Source: SAR86 cluster bacterium (lineage in GTDB: Bacteria > Pseudomonadota > Gammaproteobacteria > Magnimaribacterales > Magnimaribacteraceae). From it: a stretch of DNA of 64,000 bases. Position numbers and translations under genes: made by a program. Below, in pieces: positions 7,947 to 17,808 of the stretch (position 1 is its first letter; every line of letters begins with the position of its first letter). The stretch is from the NCBI GenBank assembly GCA_029268615.1, contig JAQWNM010000015.1, forward strand, positions 1 to 64,000, in the 5' to 3' direction. The notes under the pieces are model-generated. The model saw only the letters and a program-made list of their open reading frames with translations. It did no database searches and was not told the DNA's origin.

Positions 7947-8630
7947 CTAAATATTTTTCTTATCTATTATCTTGCTAAGAATTTCCAAAATAAAATCTAA
8001 GAATATAGTATCTTTATTCTTATTATACTTGCCTTCTAGGTGACTTCCAAACACTAACACACCTGAAACAGAGGTGCATTTAAGTTTTAAAATTGAGATA
8101 TTCTTAATAACAGAATCTATTTCAAAGATCTTACGGACTTGTTTTGGGTTCACTGGGCCAAAGTAATTATTTTTAGATTTTAAAATATTTTCAATCTCTC
8201 TTTGTAGATTTTTTTCTTTTATTCTACCTACAGGCAAAAGATTATTAATTTCATCTATAAAAAAATATACTTTACAATCTGTAACTCCTAAATCGGAGAT
8301 AAAGGTTGTTTCGACCTCCTCAATAACATCAGTTAACAAGTTACTTTCTAATAAATTTATGATAAGTTTTTTGCATATTTTTAAGAGCTCCTCATTATTT
8401 TTTGCATTTTCAAGAAGGGTATCTAGTTTGTTAGTAGTAACATTAGAGCTTTTTCTCAGTAATTCTACTTGTTTTTGTATTAAGGAAACAGCTGCTCCAG
8501 AATCATGAGATATATCTAAGGATTCTAGGATATCAGGATTTCTTTTTAAGAAATCAGGATTTAGAGCAAGAAATTCTCTAACTTTATTATCAGAAAGATT
8601 TTCTTTCATATTAGAATTCAAAGTGTCCAT
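7947..8630 (-). CDS. DUF484 family protein
   Basis: The protein resembles the DUF484 family, which lies between dapF and xerC in gammaproteobacteria. The N-terminal NKVREFLALNPDFL segment is the family's characteristic start; a GAF-like fold follows. Function is unknown. The start is uncertain: ATG codons at 8642, 8630 and 8609 are in frame. I took 8630, which has GGAG 12 bases upstream and overlaps dapF by 20 bases; 8609 follows the dapF stop by one base. The gene abuts xerC with no gap. Confidence 0.78.
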   Translation of the reverse strand: MDTLNSNMKENLSDNKVREFLALNPDFLKRNPDILESLDISHDSGAAVSLIQKQVELLRKSSNVTTNKLDTLLENAKNNEELLKICKKLIINLLESNLLTDVIEEVETTFISDLGVTDCKVYFFIDEINNLLPVGRIKEKNLQREIENILKSKNNYFGPVNPKQVRKIFEIDSVIKNISILKLKCTSVSGVLVFGSHLEGKYNKNKDTIFLDFILEILSKIIDKKNI

Positions 8631-9420
8631 GAAAATGGGCATCTCCGAAAGCTTTTAGACTTTTAGATTTTGTATATTCTATTAATAATTTTCCCTCTTT
8701 AAAAAAGACATTTACTCTACTTTCCAAAAGATTTAATTCATTACCAATGACAACTGCTGCGCATGCACCACTTCCGCATGCTAAAGTCTCGCCTACACCC
8801 CTTTCATAGACCCTAAGATTTAGACTATTTCTGGAGGTTATGGATGCGATACCAAAATTAACTCCTTCTGGAAATTGCTTATCTTCTGAAAGGTCTAAAC
8901 CCCATTTTTTTAGGGGAAATTCTTGTATATCATCCAAGAAAGCTACTATATGAGGGTTGCCAATGGATGCAATACCTACCTCTAATTTTTTATCTCCCCT
9001 TTTTAAGACATAATTCTCAGAGGGTTCATGAAGAAAAGGAAGATCAGAAGGTTTAAATCTAGGTAAAGGCATAGAAGTAGAAAAAATTCCATCATTTAAG
9101 GATTCTATATGCCAATTACCTCCATCAGTTTCTACTATAAACTTCTCGTCGGTAAGTAGTTTGTTTTCTACAACGTATTTTGCGAGACATCTTGAACCAT
9201 TGATACAGTTTTGCGCTATTGAACCATCACTATTGAATATAGAAGTCCTAAGATCATTTTCTCGATTATGGGGAGGCTCGATAGTTAAGAGCTGGTCAAA
9301 GGAGGTTATTTTTTTTTTTGAAAAATCTTTAATTTGATCAGGTGAGATAGAATTATTTTCAGTAAGTAGATCTAGAATTAAAATTTCATTTCCCAAAGAT
9401 GACATCTTTATGACCTTCAT
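8611..9420 (-). CDS. dapF: Diaminopimelate epimerase
   Basis: The 269-residue enzyme converts LL- to meso-diaminopimelate for lysine and peptidoglycan. Both active-site cysteines are present: C72 in QNCINGSRC and C215 in ETLACGSGAC, with the GNPH motif near 155. Two normally conserved spots differ: the N-terminal GNDF motif reads GNEI, and the first cysteine is followed by Ile where Gly is usual (C-G-N-G). Length is normal (about 275). It lies downstream of lysA by 6 bases and upstream of the DUF484 gene, so it is part of one operon. Confidence 0.93.
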   Translation of the reverse strand: MKVIKMSSLGNEILILDLLTENNSISPDQIKDFSKKKITSFDQLLTIEPPHNRENDLRTSIFNSDGSIAQNCINGSRCLAKYVVENKLLTDEKFIVETDGGNWHIESLNDGIFSTSMPLPRFKPSDLPFLHEPSENYVLKRGDKKLEVGIASIGNPHIVAFLDDIQEFPLKKWGLDLSEDKQFPEGVNFGIASITSRNSLNLRVYERGVGETLACGSGACAAVVIGNELNLLESRVNVFFKEGKLLIEYTKSKSLKAFGDAHFHGHFEF

Positions 9421-9426
9421 ATTATC

Positions 9427-10662
9427 TTAAATTTCTTTTTCTAGTTTAACCATATCTTCAAATGACTCTTTTCTTCTAATAAGCTTAACAGTTGTCTCTT
9501 CAACTAAGATTTCAGGTGGTTTTGTTCGACTATTGTAGTTAGAGCTCATAGTAAAACCATAAGCACCACTGCTATGTATTGCCAATATGCTTCCTTCCTT
9601 TATAGCTAAGTTTCTTTTTTCCCCAAAAATATCTGCACTCTCGCATACAGGGCCTACAACAGTATAATTCTGAGGTGATAGATCTAAGTCTTCAATTGAA
9701 GTGATATTATGCCAAGCATTATATAAGGCAGGTCTTAAGAGATCATTCATACCTGCATCAATAAAAGCAAAAGATGAATTTTCTGTTTTTTTAATTAGTT
9801 CAACTTTTGTAATTATTACTCCCGAATTTCCAACTATGGACCTCCCCGGTTCTAGAATTAATTTATAGTTTTCACCTAACTCTTGTACTAATGAACTTAC
9901 TATATTTTCAATAGATATTTCATCTTCTTGGTTATAAGTAATTCCTATTCCTCCGCCTAAATTAAGGTGAGTTATATCTAATCCTATTTCAATAAATTCC
10001 TCAGCACAAATTTTTACCTTTTCTAGGACTTCTAAGAGAATAGAAGGATCTGTTATTTGAGATCCAATATGGCAACTTATTCCATTTAAAGCGATTCCTT
10101 CTAAGTTTTTAGCATCTTTTGCAATATCTATCATTACTTCCTTTGAAAGGCCAAACTTACTATCCTTCAAGCCTGTAGAAATATACTCATGAGTTTGTGC
10201 TGAAATATCTGGATTTAGTCTCAACGAGCATTGGACCACTATTTTTTTATCCACGGCTAATTGATTAAGTTTAATCAGTTCACTATAGGACTCTATGTTT
10301 ATAAATAAAATATCAGAGTCTATTGCAAATTTTAGTTCTTCCGTGGTCTTTCCTACCCCAGAAAAAACTATCTTTTTTGGATTTGCGCCTGCGAGTAGGG
10401 CTTTTCTAATCTCATTTGCAGACACAACATCAAATCCAGAATCTAAATCAGCTAATAGTTTAAGAATCTGTAAATTTGAATTTGATTTAACTGCAAAGCA
10501 AATCATATCTTGCGCTCTTAGCGAATGAAGATATTTCTGATAGTTTTCTTTAATAACAGATCCAGAATAAATATATGCAGGAGTTCCAAATTCTTCTGCT
10601 AGATCAGTTAATTGAATTTCATCAACGCAAAGAATATTATTTTTTTTGTTAAAACCTTTCAT
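9427..10662 (-). CDS. lysA: Diaminopimelate decarboxylase
   Basis: The enzyme makes lysine from meso-diaminopimelate using PLP. Started at the ATG at 10662 it has 411 residues, close to the family's 415. The PLP lysine is in FAVKSNSN (K59), with the HLNLGGGIGITY glycine loop, LEPGRSIVG, and the catalytic Cys motif GPVCESADIFG. The frame remains open upstream, but those codons lie inside lptM. The chosen start overlaps the lptM stop by 14 bases, which implies translational coupling. Epimerase dapF follows 6 bases later, giving the last two lysine steps in one operon. Confidence 0.94.
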   Translation of the reverse strand: MKGFNKKNNILCVDEIQLTDLAEEFGTPAYIYSGSVIKENYQKYLHSLRAQDMICFAVKSNSNLQILKLLADLDSGFDVVSANEIRKALLAGANPKKIVFSGVGKTTEELKFAIDSDILFINIESYSELIKLNQLAVDKKIVVQCSLRLNPDISAQTHEYISTGLKDSKFGLSKEVMIDIAKDAKNLEGIALNGISCHIGSQITDPSILLEVLEKVKICAEEFIEIGLDITHLNLGGGIGITYNQEDEISIENIVSSLVQELGENYKLILEPGRSIVGNSGVIITKVELIKKTENSSFAFIDAGMNDLLRPALYNAWHNITSIEDLDLSPQNYTVVGPVCESADIFGEKRNLAIKEGSILAIHSSGAYGFTMSSNYNSRTKPPEILVEETTVKLIRRKESFEDMVKLEKEI

Positions 10663-10789
10663 GTTCAGGGTATTGAAGATTAGCACTTTCAGGCATTATA
10701 AGAGGTCCTTTAATTCCGCATGAACTTAATGCAAAAAACAAGCTAAAACCAAGACATATTTTGATAATTGTATATTTAAGATTTTTCAT
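10649..10789 (-). CDS. lptM: LptM (YifL) small lipoprotein
   Basis: A 46-residue gene found by reading the space between argH and lysA. It begins MKNLKYTIIK, has a hydrophobic signal segment and the lipobox LSSC (C24), then GIKGPL. C-G-x-K-G-P-L immediately after the lipid-bearing cysteine is the family signature of LptM/YifL, which in gammaproteobacteria is encoded next to lysA/dapF. LptM is an outer-membrane lipoprotein that assists maturation of the LptD LPS translocon. The start overlaps the argH stop (ATGA) and the end overlaps lysA by 14 bases. The signature, position and overlaps together make the call strong despite the small size. Confidence 0.9.
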   Translation of the reverse strand: MKNLKYTIIKICLGFSLFFALSSCGIKGPLIMPESANLQYPEHERF

Positions 10790-12189
10790 TTCTTTTGTCT
10801 TAATTTTATTACTTCTTTAGCTTTTCTAGATGCCTTTAGTACTTGATCAGGAGAAGTTCCTCCAGTCTTATTTCTTAAATAAATAGTTTTATTTGGATCA
10901 AGAGAATTATATACATCACTTGAAATCAACTTTGAGAATTTTTTGAGTTCGTTAAGATTGAGCTCAAAAAGTTGCACACCTTTATCTTCTGCATAAGCTA
11001 CTGCCTTTCCTACAATTTCATGAGATTTCCTAAAAGGAATATCTTTCATGACCAAATAATCAGCTAAATCCGTAGCTGTTATATGTCCTATATAACAGTC
11101 CTCTTTCATTTTAGCTTTATTAATTTTTACAGTCTTCAACATTGAACTGAAAATATCTAAACTTTCAATACAGTTATCCAAAGAGTTAAAAATGTATGCT
11201 TTATCTTCTTGCATATCCCTGTTGTAAGATAATGGCAGATTTTTCATTAAAGTTAGAAGCCCTAAAAGAGATGAAATATTTCTAGAGGATCTGCCTCTAA
11301 TAATTTCTGCTACATCTGGATTTTTTTTCTGAGGCATTATTGAAGAACCTGTGCAGAATTCTTCACCTATATCAACATAATTGAATTGAGAGGACGACCA
11401 TAAGACTAGTTCTTCACAAAATCTTGAAAGGTGAACCCCAAGAATGCTTGCAGAAGAAGCAATCTCAATCAAAAAATCTCTATCGCTAACTGCATCTAAA
11501 GAATTTTTAGTAATTCTTGCGAAGCCTAGTTTCTTAGCCAGTAAAGATCTATCTATTTTATATCTTGAGCCAGATAGAGCTGCTGAACCTAAAGGCATTT
11601 CATCCATTCTCTTTAAACCATCAGCAAATCTTTCATAGTCCCTTTGTAACATTTCAAACCAAGCTAACAAGTGATGACCTAAAGTTATCGGTTGGGCAAT
11701 TTGCATATGAGTAAAACCAGGCATAATAGATTTATGATGCTTCTCAGCTAAGGAAGCAATTATTATTTGTGATTTTGTTATATTCTTTTGGAGATTCTTT
11801 ATCAACTCCTTAAGATATAATTTTAGGTCTGTGGCAACCTGATCATTTCTAGACCTTCCTGTATGTATTTTTTTTCCAGCATTTCCTATTTTTTTTACTA
11901 AGGCTGACTCTATATTCATATGAACATCCTCGAGATTATATAGCCATTTGAATTTGTTTAACTCTATCTCTTTCTGAATAGATTTAAGTCCAGAAATTAT
12001 CTTTTTTAGATCATTTCTAGTCAATATTCCTGCTTTATTAAGAGCTTTTCCATATTCTATTGACCCTTTTATATCTTCTAAGTAGATTCTTTTATCAACA
12101 TCTAATGAGTTAGTAAAATTCTCAGCCATTGAGTTAGTTTCTTTATTGAATCTACCACCCCAAGATTTATTAGATTTTGTTTTTTTCAT
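10786..12189 (-). CDS. argH: Argininosuccinate lyase
   Basis: The 467-residue enzyme splits argininosuccinate into arginine and fumarate. It carries the fumarase/aspartase signature GSSIMPQKKNP around residue 280 with the catalytic serine, the HTGRSRNDQ substrate loop, and GFTHMQIAQP with the catalytic histidine region. Length matches the family (about 460). Its stop overlaps the lptM start by 4 bases; metF lies 12 bases upstream on the same strand, so it sits within a long metK-to-yigB run. Confidence 0.96.
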   Translation of the reverse strand: MKKTKSNKSWGGRFNKETNSMAENFTNSLDVDKRIYLEDIKGSIEYGKALNKAGILTRNDLKKIISGLKSIQKEIELNKFKWLYNLEDVHMNIESALVKKIGNAGKKIHTGRSRNDQVATDLKLYLKELIKNLQKNITKSQIIIASLAEKHHKSIMPGFTHMQIAQPITLGHHLLAWFEMLQRDYERFADGLKRMDEMPLGSAALSGSRYKIDRSLLAKKLGFARITKNSLDAVSDRDFLIEIASSASILGVHLSRFCEELVLWSSSQFNYVDIGEEFCTGSSIMPQKKNPDVAEIIRGRSSRNISSLLGLLTLMKNLPLSYNRDMQEDKAYIFNSLDNCIESLDIFSSMLKTVKINKAKMKEDCYIGHITATDLADYLVMKDIPFRKSHEIVGKAVAYAEDKGVQLFELNLNELKKFSKLISSDVYNSLDPNKTIYLRNKTGGTSPDQVLKASRKAKEVIKLRQKK

Positions 12190-12201
12190 TTTTATAACCT
12201 T

Positions 12202-13035
12202 TTATCTAAATGACTTAATAATTGTCTCAGTTGGAGCTAATCTATTAATTGTATAGAAGTGGATACTAGGTACGCCATAAGAATAAAGTTTTTTGCAAAG
12301 ATCTGTAATTATTTCTATTCCAAATTTTATTATATCTTCAGGATTTTCGTATGCCCTAAGTTTCTGCAAAAGGTCTTTAGGTATATTAGCACCGCATCCA
12401 TCTGCAAATCTGATAACTGAATCTAGATCATGAATAGGCATTATTCCTGGCACGATAGGGAGATCTAATTTTTTCTTAGTACATAAGTCCATAAACTCAT
12501 AATATGATTTTTCCTGATAAAAGAATTGAGTAATTGCTCCGTCCGCACCAGCTTCAACTTTAGATACAAAATTTTTAAAGTCTTGTTCAGCATTTAATGC
12601 TTCTGGGTGCTTTTCAGGATATGCTGCTACTTCTAAAGTAAAATATGAACCCATTTCATTTTTAATAAACTTTATCAAGTCTATTGCAAAAGGGAAATCT
12701 CCAATGCCACCAAATCCAGAGGGTAGATCACCTCTAAGAACCACTAATCTTGTTACGCCAATTTCTTTATACACATAAAGAAGTTCTTTTATGTCCTGCT
12801 TTGAGGATCCTATTCCGGATATATGAGCGCAAGCATTTGATTTAACTTCAGTAATTAAAGATTTGCAGGTTCCTATGGTTCCTTCTCTAGTTGATCCTCC
12901 TGCACCATAGGTAACAGAAAAGTATTCAGGATTGAACTTTTTAAATACTTTTGCTGTATTTATTAATTTTTCTTTTCCCGTTTCTGTTTTAGGCGGAAAA
13001 AATTCAAAGCTCAGTGCATTAGATTTATATTCCAT
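12202..13035 (-). CDS. metF: 5,10-methylenetetrahydrofolate reductase
   Basis: The 277-residue flavoprotein reduces methylene-THF to methyl-THF for methionine synthesis. Visible family features are the SFEFFPPKTE start, SVTYGAGGSTR, LRGD and the FFYQ segment; length matches bacterial MetF (about 290). Lying directly downstream of ahcY and metK, it completes a methyl-cycle operon: S-adenosylmethionine synthesis, homocysteine recovery and methyl supply. Confidence 0.95.
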   Translation of the reverse strand: MEYKSNALSFEFFPPKTETGKEKLINTAKVFKKFNPEYFSVTYGAGGSTREGTIGTCKSLITEVKSNACAHISGIGSSKQDIKELLYVYKEIGVTRLVVLRGDLPSGFGGIGDFPFAIDLIKFIKNEMGSYFTLEVAAYPEKHPEALNAEQDFKNFVSKVEAGADGAITQFFYQEKSYYEFMDLCTKKKLDLPIVPGIMPIHDLDSVIRFADGCGANIPKDLLQKLRAYENPEDIIKFGIEIITDLCKKLYSYGVPSIHFYTINRLAPTETIIKSFR

Positions 13036-13052
13036 GACTTAGACACTATAAC

Positions 13053-14456
13053 TTAGTATTTATAAATGTCAGATTTGAATGGGCCTTCCCTAGAGACGTT
13101 TATATAGTCGGCTTGTTCCTGATTGAGTTTAGTTACCATTCCACCAAATCCTTCAACCATATAGGAAGCTACTTCTTCATCAAGAGCTTTAGGCAAGACT
13201 TCAACTTTTAGAAGGGCTAATCTTTTATCTTCATCATTAATTGAAGCAAAGGCTTGATCATAAAGGTACATTTGAGCTAACACTTGGTTTGCAAAAGAAC
13301 CATCCATTATTCTTGACGGATGACCAGTTGCATTTCCTAAATTTATAAGTCTTCCTTCAGATAGTAGTATTAAGTAATCTGAGCTTTCAGGATCATGCTG
13401 ACCTTCTGGTGAGGCATCTCTATAGACTTTATGAACTTGTGGCTTCACTTCGTCCCAGAACCAATTATCTTTCATAAATTTAGTATCTATTTCTGTATCA
13501 AAATGCCCAATATTACAAACAACCGAACCTTTTTTTAAAGAAGAAAGCATATTGGCATCACAAACATTATAATTGCCAGTAGTTGTTACAATTAAATCAG
13601 TATCATTCAGAAGCCTTGTGTCTATAGAGTCTATAGAGCCATTATTCACTCCATCGATATAAGGAGAAACTACTTCGAAACCGTCCATACAAGCTTGCAT
13701 AGCGCATATTGGATCTATTTCAGTAACTTTAACAATCATTCCTTCTTGTCTTAGACTTTGAGCTGAACCTTTTCCTACATCCCCATAGCCTATAACTAGA
13801 GCTTTCCTTCCAGCTAAAAGCATATCTGTTGCTCGTTTAATGCCATCATTTAGACTATGTCTACAACCATATTTATTATCGTTTTTAGATTTAGTAACAG
13901 AATCATTTACATTGATTGCAGGGACTTTAAGTTCATTTCTTTCTATCATTTCATATAATCTATGAACTCCAGTTGTCGTTTCTTCAGTAATTCCATGAAT
14001 TTTATCTAGCATTTCTGGATATTTTTCATGAACCATTGCAGTTAAGTCTCCTCCGTCATCAAGTATCATATTTGCGTCCCAAGGAGTTCCGTCTTTAAGA
14101 ATAGTTTGTTCAATACACCAGAGGAACTCTTCATCATTTTGACCTTTCCAAGCATAAACAGGTATTTTCGAAGCGGCCATAGCGGCAGCAGCTTGATCTT
14201 GAGTGGAAAATATATTGCAAGATGACCACCTTACTTCTGCTCCTAGGACAGTTAAAGTCTCAATAAGCACAGCAGTTTGAACAGTCATATGAATGCATCC
14301 AATTATTTTAGCTCCCTTAAGCGGCTGATCCTTAGAATACCTTTCTCTCAATTTCATAAGCGCAGGCATTTCAGATTGGGCAATAACAATCTCTTTTCTA
14401 CCCCATTCTGCTAGTGATAAATCTGAAACTTTATAATCTTTAAAATCTTCGCTCAT
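13053..14456 (-). CDS. ahcY: Adenosylhomocysteinase
   Basis: The 467-residue NAD-dependent hydrolase splits S-adenosylhomocysteine into adenosine and homocysteine. Seen are the [12 protein letters not shown] substrate region, the NAD-binding [12 protein letters not shown] motif, and a C-terminus ending in FKSDIYKY as in the family (K-x-x-x-Y-R-Y). I chose the ATG at 14456 because longer starts run into metK; AAGGAG lies 12 bases before it and the gap to metK is 5 bases. No S-adenosylhomocysteine riboswitch fits in that gap. SAH hydrolase rather than the Pfs/LuxS route is used here. Confidence 0.96.
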   Translation of the reverse strand: MSEDFKDYKVSDLSLAEWGRKEIVIAQSEMPALMKLRERYSKDQPLKGAKIIGCIHMTVQTAVLIETLTVLGAEVRWSSCNIFSTQDQAAAAMAASKIPVYAWKGQNDEEFLWCIEQTILKDGTPWDANMILDDGGDLTAMVHEKYPEMLDKIHGITEETTTGVHRLYEMIERNELKVPAINVNDSVTKSKNDNKYGCRHSLNDGIKRATDMLLAGRKALVIGYGDVGKGSAQSLRQEGMIVKVTEIDPICAMQACMDGFEVVSPYIDGVNNGSIDSIDTRLLNDTDLIVTTTGNYNVCDANMLSSLKKGSVVCNIGHFDTEIDTKFMKDNWFWDEVKPQVHKVYRDASPEGQHDPESSDYLILLSEGRLINLGNATGHPSRIMDGSFANQVLAQMYLYDQAFASINDEDKRLALLKVEVLPKALDEEVASYMVEGFGGMVTKLNQEQADYINVSREGPFKSDIYKY

Positions 14457-14461
14457 AATTA

Positions 14462-15622
14462 TTATGCGCTCCTTAACGCTTCTGCTTTGTCTGTTTTTTC
14501 CCAAGTAAAATCTATCTCATCTCTACCAAAGTGTCCGTAAGATGCTGTATTTAGGTAAATAGGTCTTTTTAAATCTAGCATAGCTATTAATTGTTTTGGT
14601 CTTAAATCAAAATTTTCATTTATTAAATCAGCTATCTTTTCTTCATCTATCTTAGCTGTTCCAAAAGTATTAACTGAAATAGAAGTAGGTTCAGCCACTC
14701 CTATAGCATAAGATACTTGTATTTCACACCTTTCAGCCAGCCCTGCAGAAACTATATTTTTTGCAACATATCTACCAGCATATGCAGCTGACCTATCAAC
14801 TTTTGAAGGATCTTTGCCCGAAAAAGCTCCTCCCCCATGTCTTGCCATGCCTCCATACGTATCAACTATAATTTTCCTTCCGGTTAGTCCGCAATCTCCA
14901 ACTGGACCTCCTATTTCAAATTTTCCTGTTGGATTGATGAGAAACTTTGTAGCTGCATTTAACCAATTTGCCGGGAGTATAGGCTTAATAATTTCTTCCC
15001 TTACAGCCTCTATAAGATCTTTTTGAGATACATCTGGATCATGTTGTGTTGAAAGAACAACAGCTGATATTGATTCAGGTTTGCCGTGTTTATCGTATAC
15101 AAAACTAACTTGACTCTTGGCATCAGGTCTTAACCAACTTAGTTTATTTGATTTTCTTACTTTGGCTTGCTGTTTTACAAGTAGATGTGAATAAGTAATT
15201 GGTGCTGGCATTAAGACTTCTGTTTCGTTTGTGGCATAGCCAAACATAAGGCCCTGATCTCCAGCTCCTTGATCTTTATCTTCACCTTCTCCTTCATTAA
15301 CACCTTGAGCTATGTCTTGAGATTGCTTACCTATTTTGTTAATAATCTCACAAGTATTGGCATCACAACCAAGTCTAGGGTCGTTGTAACCTATATCATT
15401 AATAACTTTCTTTACTAGGCTTTCAAGATCTGGATTAGATGATGAAGTAATCTCTCCAGCCAAAACTACAAGATTATCTTTAATTAAAGTTTCACAAGCA
15501 ACCCTAGAGTCTTTGTCTCCTTCGAGCATAGCATCAAGTACGGCATCAGATATTTGATCTGCCATTTTATCCGGATGACCTTCTGAAACAGATTCAGATG
15601 TAAATATTTTATATTCAGACAT
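14462..15622 (-). CDS. metK: S-adenosylmethionine synthetase
   Basis: The 386-residue enzyme makes S-adenosylmethionine from ATP and methionine. Motifs: [20 protein letters not shown] at the start, [12 protein letters not shown] (ATP-binding GAGDQG) near 118, and [19 protein letters not shown] near 262. Length matches bacterial MetK (about 384). It heads the metK-ahcY-metF series and diverges from tkt across 162 bases that hold two identical palindromes, so it may share regulation with the sugar-phosphate genes. Confidence 0.97.
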   Translation of the reverse strand: MSEYKIFTSESVSEGHPDKMADQISDAVLDAMLEGDKDSRVACETLIKDNLVVLAGEITSSSNPDLESLVKKVINDIGYNDPRLGCDANTCEIINKIGKQSQDIAQGVNEGEGEDKDQGAGDQGLMFGYATNETEVLMPAPITYSHLLVKQQAKVRKSNKLSWLRPDAKSQVSFVYDKHGKPESISAVVLSTQHDPDVSQKDLIEAVREEIIKPILPANWLNAATKFLINPTGKFEIGGPVGDCGLTGRKIIVDTYGGMARHGGGAFSGKDPSKVDRSAAYAGRYVAKNIVSAGLAERCEIQVSYAIGVAEPTSISVNTFGTAKIDEEKIADLINENFDLRPKQLIAMLDLKRPIYLNTASYGHFGRDEIDFTWEKTDKAEALRSA

Positions 15623-15721
15623 AGTATTCCTTAAAAAATGAGCATTCTACACTCTAAAGCGTCCATTTATCCATATTTTCAGACATTAAATTAATTTTGA
15701 AGAAATATATTCAAGATATCT

Positions 15722-15757
15722 ATACATGTATTTACTAATTAGAGACAATACATGTAT
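15722..15757. promoter_or_regulatory. Pair of identical 10-bp palindromes between metK and tkt
   Basis: The perfect palindrome ATACATGTAT occurs at 15722-15731 and again at 15748-15757, both followed by TT, with starts 26 bases apart (about two and a half helix turns). They lie in the divergent metK/tkt region, 27 bases before the tkt start. They do not match the MetJ box (AGACGTCT). This arrangement is typical of a dimer-binding operator pair; the regulator is unknown, and the AT-rich background reduces certainty. Confidence 0.45.
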
Positions 15758-15784
15758 TTCTAAATTAAAGGCATAAAGTAAAAA

Positions 15785-17794
15785 GTGGCAAATTCTATAA
15801 GAGACTCACAAAACAGAATATATCTTTCAAATGCACTAAGAGTTCTTGCGATGGATGCAGTTCAGCAAGCTAATTCAGGACATCCTGGCATGCCAATGGG
15901 CATGGCAGATATTGCAGAAGTTTTATGGAGAAAGCATTTAAAGCATAATCCTAAAAATCCAAAATGGCCAAATAGAGATAGATTTGTCTTATCTAATGGC
16001 CATGGATCAATGCTTTTGTATGGCTTACTTCACTTAACTGGATATGATTTATCTATAAATGAATTAAAGAACTTTAGGCAATTGGGCTCTAAAACACCAG
16101 GACATCCAGAATTTGGTGTTACAGATGGAGTTGAAACAACTACAGGTCCTTTAGGTCAGGGCATAGCCAATGCAGTAGGTATGGCTATTTCTGAAAAAAT
16201 TTTAGCTAATAGGTTTAATAAATCGGGCTATCCAGTAATTGATCATTTCACCTATGTATTTACTGGAGATGGATGTTTAATGGAAGGAATCTCTCATGAA
16301 GCTTGTTCTTTAGCAGGTACTTTAGGCCTAGGTAAATTAATAGTTTTATATGATGATAATGGTATTTCAATAGATGGTCCTGTGGAAGGTTGGTTTACAG
16401 AAGATATTCCTGCAAGATTTAAGTCCTATGGATGGGAAGTTTTATCTGATATTGATGGTCACGATTCTTCAGCAATTGATTCAGCAATTGAAATAGCAAA
16501 ATCTGAATTATCAAAGCCAACCATTATTTGTTGTAAAACGATAATTGGGAAAGGTTCTCCAAATAAGGAAGGCACAGCATCAACTCACGGAGCAGCTTTT
16601 GGAAAAGAAGAAATTCAGAATATCAGGGAAAATTTAGATTGGAAATTACCCCCTTTTGAAATTCCTGATTCTATTTATTCAGAATGGGATTTTAAAGACC
16701 AAGGTTTAAATCTAGAGGGAACTTGGAAAGATCTATTTCAAGATTATAGTGATTCATTTCCTGAATTAGCATCTGAGTTTTTGAGGTGTACGTCTCTCAA
16801 GGAACCTGAGGGATTAGATTTAGCTTTAGAAGATTTTATTTCTGAAATCCAGGAAGAAAAACCTGAAATTGCCACTAGAAAATCTTCTGAAAGAGTTATA
16901 AATATATTAGGACCTTACATGCCTGAGTTAATCGGGGGTTCAGCGGATTTAACTGGCTCTAATAATACAAATTGGTCTGGTAGTATTCCAATAACTAGAG
17001 ACAATTTTAATGGAAACTATATAAATTATGGAGTAAGAGAGTTTGCTATGACGGGCATTATGAATGGAATGGTTCTGCATGGAGGGACAAGGCCGTATGG
17101 AGGAACTTTTCTAACTTTTTTAGATTATGCTCGAAATGCTGTAAGAATGGCAGCTTTAATGCAAATTCCCACGATTTTAATCTATTCGCATGATTCTATT
17201 TTTGTTGGTGAAGATGGTCCTACCCACCAACCCATAGAACATTTAACGAGCTTGAGAACTACGCCGGATATAGAAACCTGGAGACCTTGCGATACTGTAG
17301 AAACTGTTTTTGCTTGGAAAGCTGCAATAAAAAATATATCTAATCCCACAGCTTTAATCTTATCAAGACAAAATTTACCTACTATTGACAGAACTAGAGA
17401 ACAAACTCAACTAATAGAGAGAGGAGGTTATATTGTTTATGAGTCTTCAAAAAATCCTGATCTAATCTTAATTTCCACAGGTTCTGAACTTTCAATAACT
17501 ATAGAAGCTGCTAAGGAAATAGAAAATAAAACACCTGTTAGAGTAGTTTCTATACCCTGTACTGAAAGATTCGATATTCAGGATGTAGACTACAAAGAAT
17601 CAGTTTTAGGAAAGGGTATAAAGAGAGTTGCTATTGAAGCTTCTTATGAAGATTGGTGGAGAAAATATGTAGGGCTAGAAGGACTAATCATAGGCATGAA
17701 GTCTTTTGGAGAATCGGCTCCAGGGAATAATCTAGCAAAGCATTTTGGCTTTACTAAAGAGCAGATTGCTGATTTTTTATTACAGAATATATAA
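15785..17794 (+). CDS. tkt: Transketolase
   Basis: The 669-residue thiamine-diphosphate enzyme moves two-carbon units in the pentose phosphate pathway. Motifs: [10 protein letters not shown], the substrate histidine in [11 protein letters not shown], the ThDP-binding [13 protein letters not shown] with YDDNGIS, and the pyrimidine-domain glutamate in [11 protein letters not shown]. Length matches bacterial transketolases (about 665). The frame starts with GTG at 15785; the nearest AAGG is 13 bases upstream, so initiation may be weak or regulated. pgk follows 14 bases later. Confidence 0.97.
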   Translation: MANSIRDSQNRIYLSNALRVLAMDAVQQANSGHPGMPMGMADIAEVLWRKHLKHNPKNPKWPNRDRFVLSNGHGSMLLYGLLHLTGYDLSINELKNFRQLGSKTPGHPEFGVTDGVETTTGPLGQGIANAVGMAISEKILANRFNKSGYPVIDHFTYVFTGDGCLMEGISHEACSLAGTLGLGKLIVLYDDNGISIDGPVEGWFTEDIPARFKSYGWEVLSDIDGHDSSAIDSAIEIAKSELSKPTIICCKTIIGKGSPNKEGTASTHGAAFGKEEIQNIRENLDWKLPPFEIPDSIYSEWDFKDQGLNLEGTWKDLFQDYSDSFPELASEFLRCTSLKEPEGLDLALEDFISEIQEEKPEIATRKSSERVINILGPYMPELIGGSADLTGSNNTNWSGSIPITRDNFNGNYINYGVREFAMTGIMNGMVLHGGTRPYGGTFLTFLDYARNAVRMAALMQIPTILIYSHDSIFVGEDGPTHQPIEHLTSLRTTPDIETWRPCDTVETVFAWKAAIKNISNPTALILSRQNLPTIDRTREQTQLIERGGYIVYESSKNPDLILISTGSELSITIEAAKEIENKTPVRVVSIPCTERFDIQDVDYKESVLGKGIKRVAIEASYEDWWRKYVGLEGLIIGMKSFGESAPGNNLAKHFGFTKEQIADFLLQNI

Positions 17795-17808
17795 ATTAAT
17801 AATCTTCT

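Noticed and set aside
10663-10686. Longer lysA start at 10686
   Set aside because: The added residues are encoded inside lptM, do not resemble LysA N-termini, and the ATG at 10662 gives the family length.
14457-14461. Possible SAH riboswitch before ahcY
   Set aside because: Only 5 bases separate metK and ahcY, leaving no space.
15623-15784. Possible SAM riboswitch before metK
   Set aside because: No recognisable SAM-I, SAM-II or SAM/SAH core (conserved stems and loops) was seen; MetJ boxes are also absent. Only the palindrome pair stands out.
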